The notes under the pieces: generated by a model
The model's database searches: none
Told to the model about the DNA's origin: nothing
The model's input: only the letters and a program-made list of their open reading frames with translations
Origin: Thermoplasmata archaeon
Lineage (GTDB): Archaea > Thermoplasmatota > Thermoplasmata > Thermoplasmatales > Thermoplasmataceae
Assembly: GCA_021818715.1 (NCBI GenBank)
Contig: JAKATN010000004.1
Coordinates: forward strand, 1-64,000
DNA: 64,000 bases
Direction of reading: 5' to 3'
Made by a program: the position numbers and the translations under genes
Shown: piece by piece, positions 16,459-24,488 of the stretch
How positions within the stretch are numbered: position 1 is the first letter of the stretch
How the letters are laid out: the number at the start of each line of letters is the position of its first letter

Positions 16459-16914
16459 GTGATCCTGAGAAAGTTCCAGTTTTCTGACCTTGAAGAGATT
16501 GCATCGCTCGAGAGCCGGGCTTTTGATGTCGGCCCCTACGACGTCCGGGAGCTGCAGGCGATTTTCGAAATGGAGGGCTCTTTCAATTACGTTGCGGTGG
16601 ACACGGAAAGCGGCAGAATATCCGGATACGTGGTTGCCTGCGGAATTTCGGATTCTGTCTGTGACGTGGAAAGCATTGCCGTCGATCCTGATTTCCAGGG
16701 GAAGGGGGTGGGAAGAGACCTTCTTTTCGCGATTGAGAGGGAGATGGCCGCCCGTGGGTTTGCTGTTTCGGTGCTGGAGGTCAGGGAGAAGAACGACAAG
16801 GCAATTTCCTTTTACTCGAAGAACGGTTATTCACTGACTGAATCTGTGGTAAACTATTACAGGGAGCACCTGAAGGGATCACGAAACGCGCTCAGGATGA
16901 CAAAAAGGCTTTAG
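16459..16914 (+). CDS. rimI: N-terminal acetyltransferase (RimI/Ard1-like)
   Basis: This 151-residue GNAT resembles archaeal N-alpha-acetyltransferases that act on protein N-termini. Visible: SLESRAFDVGPY, the acetyl-CoA loop DPDFQGKGVGRDLL (residues ~76-89), SVLEVREKNDKAISFYSKNG, and the closing VVNYYREHLKGSRNALRMTK, typical of RimI/Ard1. The start is GTG 16459, leaderless. The 3' end overlaps the convergent HD-domain gene by 23 bp. Confidence 0.88.
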   Translation: MILRKFQFSDLEEIASLESRAFDVGPYDVRELQAIFEMEGSFNYVAVDTESGRISGYVVACGISDSVCDVESIAVDPDFQGKGVGRDLLFAIEREMAARGFAVSVLEVREKNDKAISFYSKNGYSLTESVVNYYREHLKGSRNALRMTKRL

Positions 16915-18058
16915 GCAGTCCCGAGGTGATCAGTTTTCCAACCCTTTCTGAGACCCCGCTATCGGCGGTGACGTAAATGCTGCGTGCGGAAAAAGCCTGA
17001 TTCAGGGATCGGGAAAGCGCTGAGACCTCGTTGAGCGGCTTGAATGTCCTTCCAATCTTAACCCTGAGATCGTCCTTTATGCGATCTGATCCGCTGAAAT
17101 CAAGCGGAGGGATTACATCCACCATGGCCTTTCCGGAGTCGATGTAGCTGCCAATAAGGTCTCTTATGGCAGTTTCGCAATCTGCGGAGTAGGGCAACTT
17201 TATCACCGTCTTGTACAATTTCCTGGAAAGCACAGAATCCACCATCCCTGCCGGGTTCCCTTCCTCACGCAGCATTGCTATGAGATCACTGTCCGTCCTC
17301 ATGAAAATGCCCTTGTCGATTCTGCCGGAAAGGGAAACCGCCAGGGAAAGCATGTTCTGGGCAATTCTTGCAGTCTTGTGCCAGTACACCGACCTGTACA
17401 TCATCAACCTTGCCACAAGGAGTTCCTCTATAGCCGGGATGCCCTTTTCCTCGATGTATATGCTGGAGTCAGCCATTATGGTTTCGAGTACCCTCATGTA
17501 GTCCACGATCCCCAGGGTAGTGCCGCAATAATATGCGTCCCGCCTGAGATAGTCAAGCTCATCGCAATCTATCGTTCCGCTTATGATCTTTCCTTCCAGG
17601 GTCTTGTCCATCCCGGCGGCTATGGACGCGACCCGCGAGGGATCAAGATCGTTCCGGGTGATCAGATCAGGAAGTGTGGATTCGCCAAAGGGTTCCCTGC
17701 CCATAATCATCCTGTACCCGGTTTCCTGATGGTTCATCCCGGTTTTTTTCTCGATGATTTCCTCAAACGTATGGCTGAACGGCGGGTGACCGACATCGTG
17801 AAGGAGTGCAGCCGCCATCAACTCATTCCTGTTCTGCACCTTGAGGCTCTCGGCCATCAGGCCGCCAATGTGCATCGAGCCCAGTGAATGCTCAAATCTG
17901 GTGTGCTGGGCGCCAGGGAAAACCATGTAGACCAGCCCGAGTTGCCTGATCTGCCTCAGCCTCTGCATTTCAGGAGAATCAAGCAGGGCAATCAGTCCTG
18001 GCCTTACTTTTATTGGCCCGTTCACAGGATCCTGGATGATCTTGTATCTCTCGCTCAT
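16892..18058 (-). CDS. HD-domain phosphohydrolase (dNTPase-like, COG1078)
   Basis: This 388-residue predicted metal-dependent phosphohydrolase has the HD signature TRFEHSLGSMHIGGLMAE (residues ~47-64) and LLHDVGHPPFSHTFEEI, with a further metal Asp in GTIDCDELDYLRRDAYY. Related proteins hydrolyse deoxynucleoside triphosphates. ATG 18058 is used because upstream codons fall inside the SRP RNA. Only 6 bp separate it from the SRP RNA 3' end and no TATA box is visible 25 bp upstream, so it may be read through from the SRP promoter. TGATC just before the ATG resembles a partial ribosome site. Confidence 0.9.
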   Translation of the reverse strand: MSERYKIIQDPVNGPIKVRPGLIALLDSPEMQRLRQIRQLGLVYMVFPGAQHTRFEHSLGSMHIGGLMAESLKVQNRNELMAAALLHDVGHPPFSHTFEEIIEKKTGMNHQETGYRMIMGREPFGESTLPDLITRNDLDPSRVASIAAGMDKTLEGKIISGTIDCDELDYLRRDAYYCGTTLGIVDYMRVLETIMADSSIYIEEKGIPAIEELLVARLMMYRSVYWHKTARIAQNMLSLAVSLSGRIDKGIFMRTDSDLIAMLREEGNPAGMVDSVLSRKLYKTVIKLPYSADCETAIRDLIGSYIDSGKAMVDVIPPLDFSGSDRIKDDLRVKIGRTFKPLNEVSALSRSLNQAFSARSIYVTADSGVSERVGKLITSGLPKAFLSS

Positions 18059-18064
18059 ATTGAT

Positions 18065-18372
18065 CAGTGCCGGGCACGTCGCCATTGGGCCGGACGTCCT
18101 GGTGGGTGCCCCCCGGGTCCACTCCACCCCGTTTGCCTTCAGCATCGTTGGTCCTAGCTACCGTTGCCCCCTTCCGGTTCTGGCGGATTCCTATGCGAGT
18201 CTGTGCCATGCCTGCCTTTGCTGGCAGCACACAGAGCCCACGATCCAAAGGGACAGAGTATCCTCATTTCACCAGGGCCCAACAGAAATCCGGTTGATCT
18301 CTGGCGACTGTCGCCCCCGCGTGTCGACTTCGGGTAACAGGATGTGCCTAGTATCCCGGCCAAGCCCGACTG
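18065..18372 (-). ncRNA. ffs: Signal recognition particle (7S) RNA
   Basis: A GC-rich ~308-nt non-coding segment with archaeal SRP RNA features. The 5' domain contains the conserved TGTTACCCGAAG (18339-18328). Helix 6 is CTGCC-AGCAAA-GGCAG (18227-18212), with a GCAA (GNAR) tetraloop. The helix 8 tip CCGGAAGG (18177-18170) has the GGAA tetraloop that binds SRP54. The ends pair as CAGT/CGGGC (18372-18364) with GCCCG/ACTG (18075-18065), forming archaeal helix 1 with a 2-nt bulge. A strong TATA box lies ~22 bp upstream. End positions are accurate to a few bases. The asymmetric loop of helix 8 departs somewhat from the usual consensus. Confidence 0.88.
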
Positions 18373-18387
18373 CTGAGCATCTGTAAC

Positions 18388-18398
18388 GGATATAAATC
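18388..18398 (-). promoter_or_regulatory. SRP RNA promoter TATA box
   Basis: GATTTATATCC on the minus strand, centred ~18394, about 22-25 bp upstream of the predicted 5' end of the SRP RNA. Confidence 0.7.
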
Positions 18399-18863
18399 CT
18401 TTCTTGAACACCCCGGGTTTCTCCTGGAGTGGCGCTCCTGATCTTTATTTCCAAACTGCCTGCGGCGGCATCTGCAGTTCCTTGCACCTGGATTATAATG
18501 TGTTGTTCATTTATGTGCACAGGCCTGCTTTCCGGGACTTTTTCAATGATCTGATGCTGTGGCTCAAAGGCGATCCTGACCACAGTTATAAGGAAAAATT
18601 GTCTTCATTCTGGCACCATTGGTTCAGGGGCATATCTCAACCCAATGGTGACAGGAGGTACAGTTTATGGCTTTCAAGCACATGACAGGCGGTACACCGT
18701 AAATCAACCATATCCCTTTATTGAAGATCATGCCTTGAAGTGATGGATTGTTGATCTGAGTGAACAGCTTTCACTTCGATTATAAAAAGGTCATTCCATG
18801 AGATGTTTGACGATTTAAGAAGCCTAAAAAAATAAAAGTTGGGAGATTAGGGTTTCAAAGGCA
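18399..18863. other. 465-bp interval without a supportable gene
   Basis: The interval lies between the SRP promoter and the end of the phosphate-type carrier gene. Open frames of 93 and 104 codons exist on the two strands but have no ribosome site, TATA box at the right distance, or protein-like composition. AT-rich spots such as GATTATAAAAAGG (18779-18790) look like promoters but lead only to a 10-codon frame. A small dyad AGTGAA-N5-TTCACT is present near 18760. The A-rich stretch at 18826-18836 reads as a T-run only for transcripts from the other side. Confidence 0.4.
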
Positions 18864-20312
18864 TCATGCGTTCTCCTGGCGGAGCCTGTTATCGCCTGAA
18901 CTCTCCTCAAGATTCATCCCCTTGGGCTCAGGCAAAAGCACGACTGTGAGGATTAGCCCCAGCACAGCAAACATTGCCAGAAGCAGGAAAAGCCCGGAGT
19001 ACCCGAAGGCAGCGATTATGAACAGGTCCAGGAATGTGCCTATGAAGGCGCCAGTCTTTCCGCCTGCAGCTGAAGCTCCAGTTCCCAATCCCCTTAAGGA
19101 GGTGGGAAACACCTCAGGCGGGTAGATGAAAGTCGTCACATTGGGTCCGAATTCTATGAAGAAGTAACTCATTCCATATATGACCAGGAACTCAGCAGCA
19201 TATGCGGCGCTCTGTATGTACGGTGCCAGGCCGAGCGTGAAGAATGTCGCCGCCATGAACAGGAAACCGATCGTCTGTATCGGCTTCCTTCCAATCCTGT
19301 CGATCGTGAAGGTTGCGATCCAGTATCCGGGGAAGGCGGCAAGAGCAAAAATCAGCAGGGTGTAGAATGTTGAGGTCTTAATCTTTGCCAGCCCGGTTAC
19401 GCTTGACGGTATGAGCACTCCGGCTATGTTCTGTGACATTATGCTGTTTCCGTAAAGAGCCCAGTCCATTAAGAACCAGGTCCCGGCTGTCCCGATCAGG
19501 GTGAGCATGAACGTCCTGTCAGTGAACAGCTTGGACCACTTTGCCTTGGATGGTTTTATCTGAGAGTCTTCGTCAACCTTCAGCCCGGTGTACTGTTCCC
19601 AGGTCTTCGCAGCCTCCTTCGTCTTTCCCTTCACGTTGAGCGTGTATCTTGGTGGTTCGGGAAGCTTCCTTCTTCCATAGATTACAAACGCAGCCGGGAT
19701 TGCACCGAATGCCAGCAAAAGCTGCCATACCAGGGTAAGTGAAATCCCGCTGTACATGAGCCCAAGGGCGATTGCTGGACCCACCACCAGGCCAAGGGAC
19801 TGCATGGAGAACACCATTCCGACCAGTTTTCCCCTGCTCTTGGTGTTGGAGTATTCAGCCATTATTGTCGAACTCGTGGCATAGTCGCCCCCGATACCTA
19901 TACCGAGCAGGAATCTCCATGCAATGAGTATGAAAGTACTGTTGACAGGGGTCAGGAAAGCGCTGCCCAGGGCACCTATCACCAGAAGCACAAGTTCAAT
20001 GCCGTAAATCGCCTTTCGCCCCAGCATATCCAGAAGCCTTCCGAAAAGAACTGCACCGATTATCGCGGATAGGAGTGCTGTGGAACCTACAAGGGCAGTG
20101 TAGTACTTCCCTGTTGCAGTTGCCGTATTCAGCGTGCTCCATCCTACAAGAGGCATTATTGCCAGTACCGTTCCTATTATGAAAAGATCATACGCATCCG
20201 TAAAGAACCCCATACCCGCAAGCAGCCACGTTTTATAGTGGAACCTGCCTACAGATGCATTGTCCATCGAATCCATAAGATCTGGTAGATCCGATCCTTC
20301 TTTGTTAGACAT
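18864..20312 (-). CDS. MFS transporter of the phosphate:H+ symporter type
   Basis: This 482-residue carrier has about 12 helices and a ~60-residue central cytosolic loop. It carries AGMGFFTDAYDLFIIG in helix 1, GRLLDMLGRKAIYGIE after helix 2, and RFLLGIGIGGDYATSSTIMA in helices 4-5, the pattern of Pho84-like phosphate/organophosphate symporters. Thermoplasmatales have several such paralogues, so phosphate specificity is only likely. ATG 20312 (MSNKEGSD) is preferred because TTTATCTA is ~26 bp upstream; the frame extends to 20351. Three AT-rich dyads lie upstream (20347-20393). Confidence 0.88.
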   Translation of the reverse strand: MSNKEGSDLPDLMDSMDNASVGRFHYKTWLLAGMGFFTDAYDLFIIGTVLAIMPLVGWSTLNTATATGKYYTALVGSTALLSAIIGAVLFGRLLDMLGRKAIYGIELVLLVIGALGSAFLTPVNSTFILIAWRFLLGIGIGGDYATSSTIMAEYSNTKSRGKLVGMVFSMQSLGLVVGPAIALGLMYSGISLTLVWQLLLAFGAIPAAFVIYGRRKLPEPPRYTLNVKGKTKEAAKTWEQYTGLKVDEDSQIKPSKAKWSKLFTDRTFMLTLIGTAGTWFLMDWALYGNSIMSQNIAGVLIPSSVTGLAKIKTSTFYTLLIFALAAFPGYWIATFTIDRIGRKPIQTIGFLFMAATFFTLGLAPYIQSAAYAAEFLVIYGMSYFFIEFGPNVTTFIYPPEVFPTSLRGLGTGASAAGGKTGAFIGTFLDLFIIAAFGYSGLFLLLAMFAVLGLILTVVLLPEPKGMNLEESSGDNRLRQENA

Positions 20313-20346
20313 CAGGATTGAATAATCAATACTTAGATAAACATTA

Positions 20347-20393
20347 TACATATACTATATGTAATAGTATTTAGAAATATATAGCATATATTT
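20347..20393. promoter_or_regulatory. Cluster of three AT-rich palindromes upstream of the phosphate-type carrier
   Basis: TACATATA-C-TATATGTA (20347-20363), ATACTAT-N5-ATAGTAT (20352-20370) and AAATATAT-AGC-ATATATTT (20375-20393) lie directly behind the TATA box (~20338) of the carrier gene. They are good candidates for binding sites of a dimeric regulator such as a phosphate-responsive one (inference). Confidence 0.45.
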
Positions 20394-20844
20394 AACTCTA
20401 TTACTCAATAGTCAGGTCATGCAAACCGGGAATCATTCAGATTGCTTCAGGTGTCTCGTTGGTCTCGCCAGCTATGACGTACGCTGTCATCGATCCCATG
20501 GTCATTCAATGTGCAATTTCCATTCAGGGGTCCGGGGTACCGGTAATTTTGGAGAAATTATGGATACCAATGTTAGAGGTGAAATACCCAGGATATGGAC
20601 TGGATTCTGTGCCTGATTTTGACTGCTGTTCCGCATGAGGCAAAAATGATCCCTCTGCGAATGCTGGTTGATTTAGCACAGTGGCGATACTTGCAGGGCG
20701 ATTCCTCTCAACCATGAGATGGAAAACGCACCCCAAAACTGGATTTCCTGGTTTCCAGGACCACGCTGTCGCCTGCAATCGGAAGGGAAAAAAGATATAT
20801 GCAATATTCTTTTACGGTTGTAAAAACTATTTGCAGGTGCATCA
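20394..20844. other. Intergenic interval, promoter at its right end
   Basis: No gene supported in about 450 bp. At the right end, GATATATGC (20794-20802) is a TATA box for the ABC importer; it implies a ~22-nt leader that carries AGGTG (20835-20839) before ATG 20845. Confidence 0.45.
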
Positions 20845-21846
20845 ATGGAAAACAGAATGATCGCAATAATAGTGGCCCTGGTGCTGGTTGCATCGGGCCT
20901 TTCTTTTTACGCTGTCTCGAACGCTGGGAATGTTGCCGGGTCCGGTACTTTTAATGCTCCGGCTCCAAACCTGAAGGTGATAAAGGTCACCGATTCCGCC
21001 GGCAGAACGTTTTATTTCCCAGGTCCGGTGAAAAGGATTGTCAGCCTGGACCCGTCCGCAACTGCCACTCTTTACGCAATCGGGGCATACAATTACTTGG
21101 TGGGGGGCAATGAATTTGATTCATATCCGCCAAATGAAACCCTGCCAAACGTGGGGAACTCGTATTCCGTTAACTATGAAGAGCTGGTAAACCTGCAGCC
21201 ACAGGTGGTTCTCGGTTATGGCGCAACCATGCCCACTTATGGCGTGTACATAAACAACACGCTGCACATCCCTTTCCTGCTTGACAACCCCAACAGCTTC
21301 TCTCAGATTGAGAATGAAACCCTTATGCTGGGGAACCTCACCGGGTGTTACCACAACGCCACACTGGTAGTGAACTGGATGCAGAAATCCCTTTCATATC
21401 TTAGGAACAGCACAGCTTCGATCACTCCTGCCGAAGAACAGACGGTCTTCTATTACCTTGACAACTATGGCGGATACTGGACTGCCGGAAACAACACCTT
21501 TTTCCAGAGTTACTTCAATATAGCGCATCTCAGGAATGTTGCTACTCAGAATGGATATTACACCATTAACCCGGAAATAATAGTGAACTCGTCCCCGGAC
21601 ATTATTCTGCTTGACCAGTACGTGCCATATTCTGCAGTCAATGTGACTCCTTTCAACACGACCAACGCATACTATTCGAATCACGTTTACGCAATCTTCA
21701 ACGACAGTTTCTTTGACGAACCTGATTTCAGGGCTGTTTATGCAGTGGCATGGCTGATAGAGGAAACGAGCAACCCGCTCATCCTGAACAATTTCCCGAT
21801 CTTCCCGATAAATCTCCCCTATCCGCCTTCATACGGATGGAACTGA
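20845..21846 (+). CDS. Substrate-binding protein of a siderophore/cobalamin-type ABC importer
   Basis: This 333-residue protein is membrane-anchored by an N-terminal hydrophobic helix (residues ~5-25) without a lipobox, as usual in these archaea. It has the class III binding-protein fold of BtuF/FecB relatives: VTDSAGRTFYFPGPVKRIVS, LDPSATATLYAIGA, the mid-helix, then ETSNPLILNN at the end. Several NxS/T sequons suggest N-glycosylation outside the cell. Leadered start with AGGTG 5 nt before ATG 20845. First gene of a three-gene importer; iron chelate, heme or corrinoid are the likely ligand classes. Confidence 0.88.
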   Translation: MENRMIAIIVALVLVASGLSFYAVSNAGNVAGSGTFNAPAPNLKVIKVTDSAGRTFYFPGPVKRIVSLDPSATATLYAIGAYNYLVGGNEFDSYPPNETLPNVGNSYSVNYEELVNLQPQVVLGYGATMPTYGVYINNTLHIPFLLDNPNSFSQIENETLMLGNLTGCYHNATLVVNWMQKSLSYLRNSTASITPAEEQTVFYYLDNYGGYWTAGNNTFFQSYFNIAHLRNVATQNGYYTINPEIIVNSSPDIILLDQYVPYSAVNVTPFNTTNAYYSNHVYAIFNDSFFDEPDFRAVYAVAWLIEETSNPLILNNFPIFPINLPYPPSYGWN

Positions 21847-22908
21847 ATGGATATCCTGAAGTCCACCTTGGGAACTTCCTCACAGCTGATGTCCTCGTTA
21901 AAATGGATCACGGCCGTCGGGGCCCTGGTGCTGGTCACCATCTTTTCCCTTTTCCTGGGGCAGGTGAACATCCCATTCCAGGACGTTCTCAGAATTGTGG
22001 AAGAGCAGATCTTCCCTTTCAGCAATGCCTATCCCAGATCAGGGGCATACTGGGTAATCGTTGTTGAGCTGCGCGAACCGGAGATACTTGGTGCCATGGT
22101 AATTGGATCCACGCTGGCTGTGGGCGGTGCTGTCATACAGAGCGTGTTCAGGAACCCCATAACAGAGCCGTACATAATAGGAATTTCCAGCGGTGCGGCC
22201 CTAGGTGCGGTCGTTGTTCTGGATTTTGGGATCACGATTCTTGGAATCTATTCGCTTCAGATCATAGCATTCACGTTTTCAGTGGCCACTGTCATGGTAG
22301 TGTACCTTGGGGCATTCAGGAAAGGCAGGGTCCCCCTTACATACCTGCTTCTCACTGGTATCGCTGTTTCCCTGTTCATATCCTCATTTGTCGCATACCT
22401 GATATTTACGAACCTGAAGCTGCAGAATATGGTCTGGATGTGGCTTATGGGATCGCTTGCACAGATCACCTGGACAGAGCTGGTGATAGCCTTCGCAATA
22501 AACTGGCTCACGATCTTCATTGTAGCCCTTTACTGGAAGGAACTAGATTCCCTGCAGCTCGGCGAGGAGTACGCCTCATCTGTGGGAATAAACGTGGAAA
22601 GGACCAAGCTCATGCTTATCCTGCTTGTCACGCTTTCCACGTCAATCTGCGTTTCCATATCAGGCCTTATAGGGTTTGTTGGCCTCGTCATACCGCACGT
22701 TTCAAGGATCATTTACGGCGGTTCAAACAGGGTGACAATACCGGCTGCCATGGTTATAGGGGGGATATTTCTCATCCTCTGTGAGGATATAGCCAACATT
22801 GCCATTACCCAGGAAGTACTGCCAATCGGGATAGTGACCGGAGTTATAGGGGCTCCATTCTTCCTCTATCTGCTGTCCAGAATGGCGGGGGGAGGATATG
22901 CAACTTGA
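21847..22908 (+). CDS. FecCD/BtuC-family ABC permease
   Basis: This 353-residue permease has about ten hydrophobic helices. FecCD signatures include LREPEILGAMVIGSTLAVGG, GAVIQSVFRNPITEPYIIGI, SGAALGAVVVL, and GLIGFVGLVIPHVSRIIYGG, the cytoplasmic coupling helix that contacts the ATPase. The ATG follows the stop of the binding protein directly, so they are translated in series. A single gene implies a homodimeric channel. Confidence 0.95.
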   Translation: MDILKSTLGTSSQLMSSLKWITAVGALVLVTIFSLFLGQVNIPFQDVLRIVEEQIFPFSNAYPRSGAYWVIVVELREPEILGAMVIGSTLAVGGAVIQSVFRNPITEPYIIGISSGAALGAVVVLDFGITILGIYSLQIIAFTFSVATVMVVYLGAFRKGRVPLTYLLLTGIAVSLFISSFVAYLIFTNLKLQNMVWMWLMGSLAQITWTELVIAFAINWLTIFIVALYWKELDSLQLGEEYASSVGINVERTKLMLILLVTLSTSICVSISGLIGFVGLVIPHVSRIIYGGSNRVTIPAAMVIGGIFLILCEDIANIAITQEVLPIGIVTGVIGAPFFLYLLSRMAGGGYAT

Positions 22909-23635
22909 AGCCTCGGGCCTTAGGCTGAACAGGGGTAGGTTTTCCCTCTGTGTGGACAACTTTTCAGTGAAGGGGGGAGAAATTGTGGGAATCGGCGGAC
23001 CCAACGGTTCCGGGAAATCCACCTTCCTCAGATTGCTCTGCGGCATAAGCGCCCCAGAATCCGGGGTGGTCAGGTTGGATGGAAAAGACATGCGCAGATT
23101 CCCGAGAATTGAGATCGCCAGGCATATCTCGCTTATGGGGCAGGAGATTCCCATGCCCTTTGCCCTCTCGGTTAACGATATACTCAGGACATCCGCCTAT
23201 TCCAATCCGCAAAATGAAGATCGTGTGGAAGAAATTCTTGATATTTGCAGCATATCTGCCTTGAGGTACCGTGACTATAACACGCTAAGCGGAGGGGAGA
23301 AGAGGATGGTGCTCTTCGCCGCATCGATTTTGCAGGATGCAGTCATTCTTCTTATGGATGAGCCTGGCACCTACCTTGATCCGGACAGGGAGAGGATTAT
23401 CTTTTCCGTAATAGAAGAACTCAGGGATAAGGGGAAATCCATAGTCCTCGTGCTGCACGACATCAGTGCGCTGCACAGGTATTCGGACAAGGTCTGTCTG
23501 ATGAGAGAAGGTAAGACTGTGGGTTTCGGGCCAAAGAATGAGATCATGACGGAGGAAAACCTGAAAACAGCCTTCGGACTGCCTTTCAGGACCTATGATT
23601 CACCAGAGGGCAGAAGATTCACCTACACTTTCTGA
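22898..23635 (+). CDS. ABC ATPase of the siderophore/cobalamin-type importer
   Basis: This 245-residue ATPase has Walker A GGPNGSGKSTFLRLL (residues ~33-47), a Q-loop (SLMGQEIPMPF), the signature LSGGEKRMVLFAA, Walker B VILLMDEPGTYLD and the H-loop LVLHDISAL. It overlaps the permease gene by 11 bp, giving a complete operon: binding protein, permease, ATPase. The 3' end overlaps the convergent small membrane protein by 13 bp. Confidence 0.95.
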   Translation: MQLEASGLRLNRGRFSLCVDNFSVKGGEIVGIGGPNGSGKSTFLRLLCGISAPESGVVRLDGKDMRRFPRIEIARHISLMGQEIPMPFALSVNDILRTSAYSNPQNEDRVEEILDICSISALRYRDYNTLSGGEKRMVLFAASILQDAVILLMDEPGTYLDPDRERIIFSVIEELRDKGKSIVLVLHDISALHRYSDKVCLMREGKTVGFGPKNEIMTEENLKTAFGLPFRTYDSPEGRRFTYTF

Positions 23636-23835
23636 GGCTTGAAGAAGGTGTTGTAGAGGTAGACTATCGCAATGAGAATCGCGCCGATGATGATCATGAT
23701 CAGACTGCCATAAAAGGAGGTCTGGTTAGTGATAGCAATAGTTCCGGCGAGAATATATATGCCTATCACAAGCAAAAGTAATCCCAGCACCGCCAGCAGA
23801 ATATTGGTCTGCTTTGCACTCAACCCGGCTGCCAT
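23623..23835 (-). CDS. Small two-helix membrane protein
   Basis: This 70-residue protein has two hydrophobic helices (residues ~12-33 and 42-62) separated by a short polar loop, and a basic C-terminus (FFKPQKV), suggesting both ends in the cytoplasm. A good TATA box TTTATATA (23861-23869) lies upstream and gives a leader of about 5 nt. No family recognised. Confidence 0.75.
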   Translation of the reverse strand: MAAGLSAKQTNILLAVLGLLLLVIGIYILAGTIAITNQTSFYGSLIMIIIGAILIAIVYLYNTFFKPQKV

Positions 23836-23993
23836 ATTATCTTGGTTACGAGATGCAACAGGTATATAAATTATATTGCGGATTTTAAAATGAGTTCGAA
23901 ATATGCTTCATGTGGGATTTAATGGTTTAATCGGACCAGTCAGGCGTGGAACAAAGTGAAAATAGGATTTGAGATATCATGGGATGAAAGCAC

Positions 23994-24488
23994 TTGATCA
24001 GAATATCCTATGTTGACGAGCGGATGGATGATCCGCGGAAGTCGACAATGAGGAAGCTTTCCAGGTTCGGGATGGCATACAGGATAGATGCAAGAATGAT
24101 ACGTGGAAAGGTTCTCTTATGGCCATTTTCAGATAAATACCTGACCGCCAGGGACAAAACTATTGCCGAAAAGTATGGTCTGTGCGTTATCGAGACCTCA
24201 TGGAAACGAATCGAGGACAGGTATTCCCAAAAATCCGGGAACCAGAGAAAATTGCCGCTAATTCTCCCCGTCAATCCCGTAAACTTTGGCAAGCCGGGGA
24301 TGCTATCTTCGGTAGAGGCGATCGCGTCTTCTCTCTATATCATGGGTGAAAATTCTCTTGCAGATTCCCTCCTTTCAAAGTTCCCATGGGCACACACTTT
24401 TCACGAGACGAACATGGAATTGCTGAATGCGTATTCCTCCTGCGGCAGCAACGAGGAGGTTATCTCGGTTCAGGCCGAATTCTTCTGA
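23994..24488 (+). CDS. tsr3: rRNA aminocarboxypropyltransferase Tsr3 (DUF367)
   Basis: This 164-residue member of the Tsr3 family transfers the aminocarboxypropyl group of S-adenosylmethionine to a hypermodified base in small-subunit rRNA. Conserved: DDPRKSTMRKLSRFGMAYRI, LLWPFSDKYLTARDKTIAEK, VIETSWKR, RKLPLILPVNPVNFGKPGML, SSVEAIASSLYIMG, and LSKFPWAHTFHETNMELL. The start is TTG 23994; an in-frame TGA lies just upstream, so no earlier start exists. The 3' end overlaps the convergent PP-loop gene by 19 bp. Confidence 0.93.
   Translation: MIRISYVDERMDDPRKSTMRKLSRFGMAYRIDARMIRGKVLLWPFSDKYLTARDKTIAEKYGLCVIETSWKRIEDRYSQKSGNQRKLPLILPVNPVNFGKPGMLSSVEAIASSLYIMGENSLADSLLSKFPWAHTFHETNMELLNAYSSCGSNEEVISVQAEFF

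Noticed and set aside
18036-18583. Several overlapping frames around the SRP RNA, including an N-terminal extension of the HD protein
   Set aside because: They run through conserved SRP RNA helices; the high GC content keeps frames open. The HD protein starts at ATG 18058.
18404-18685. 93-codon plus-strand frame
   Set aside because: No ribosome site, no properly spaced TATA box, and no protein-like pattern; treated as chance.
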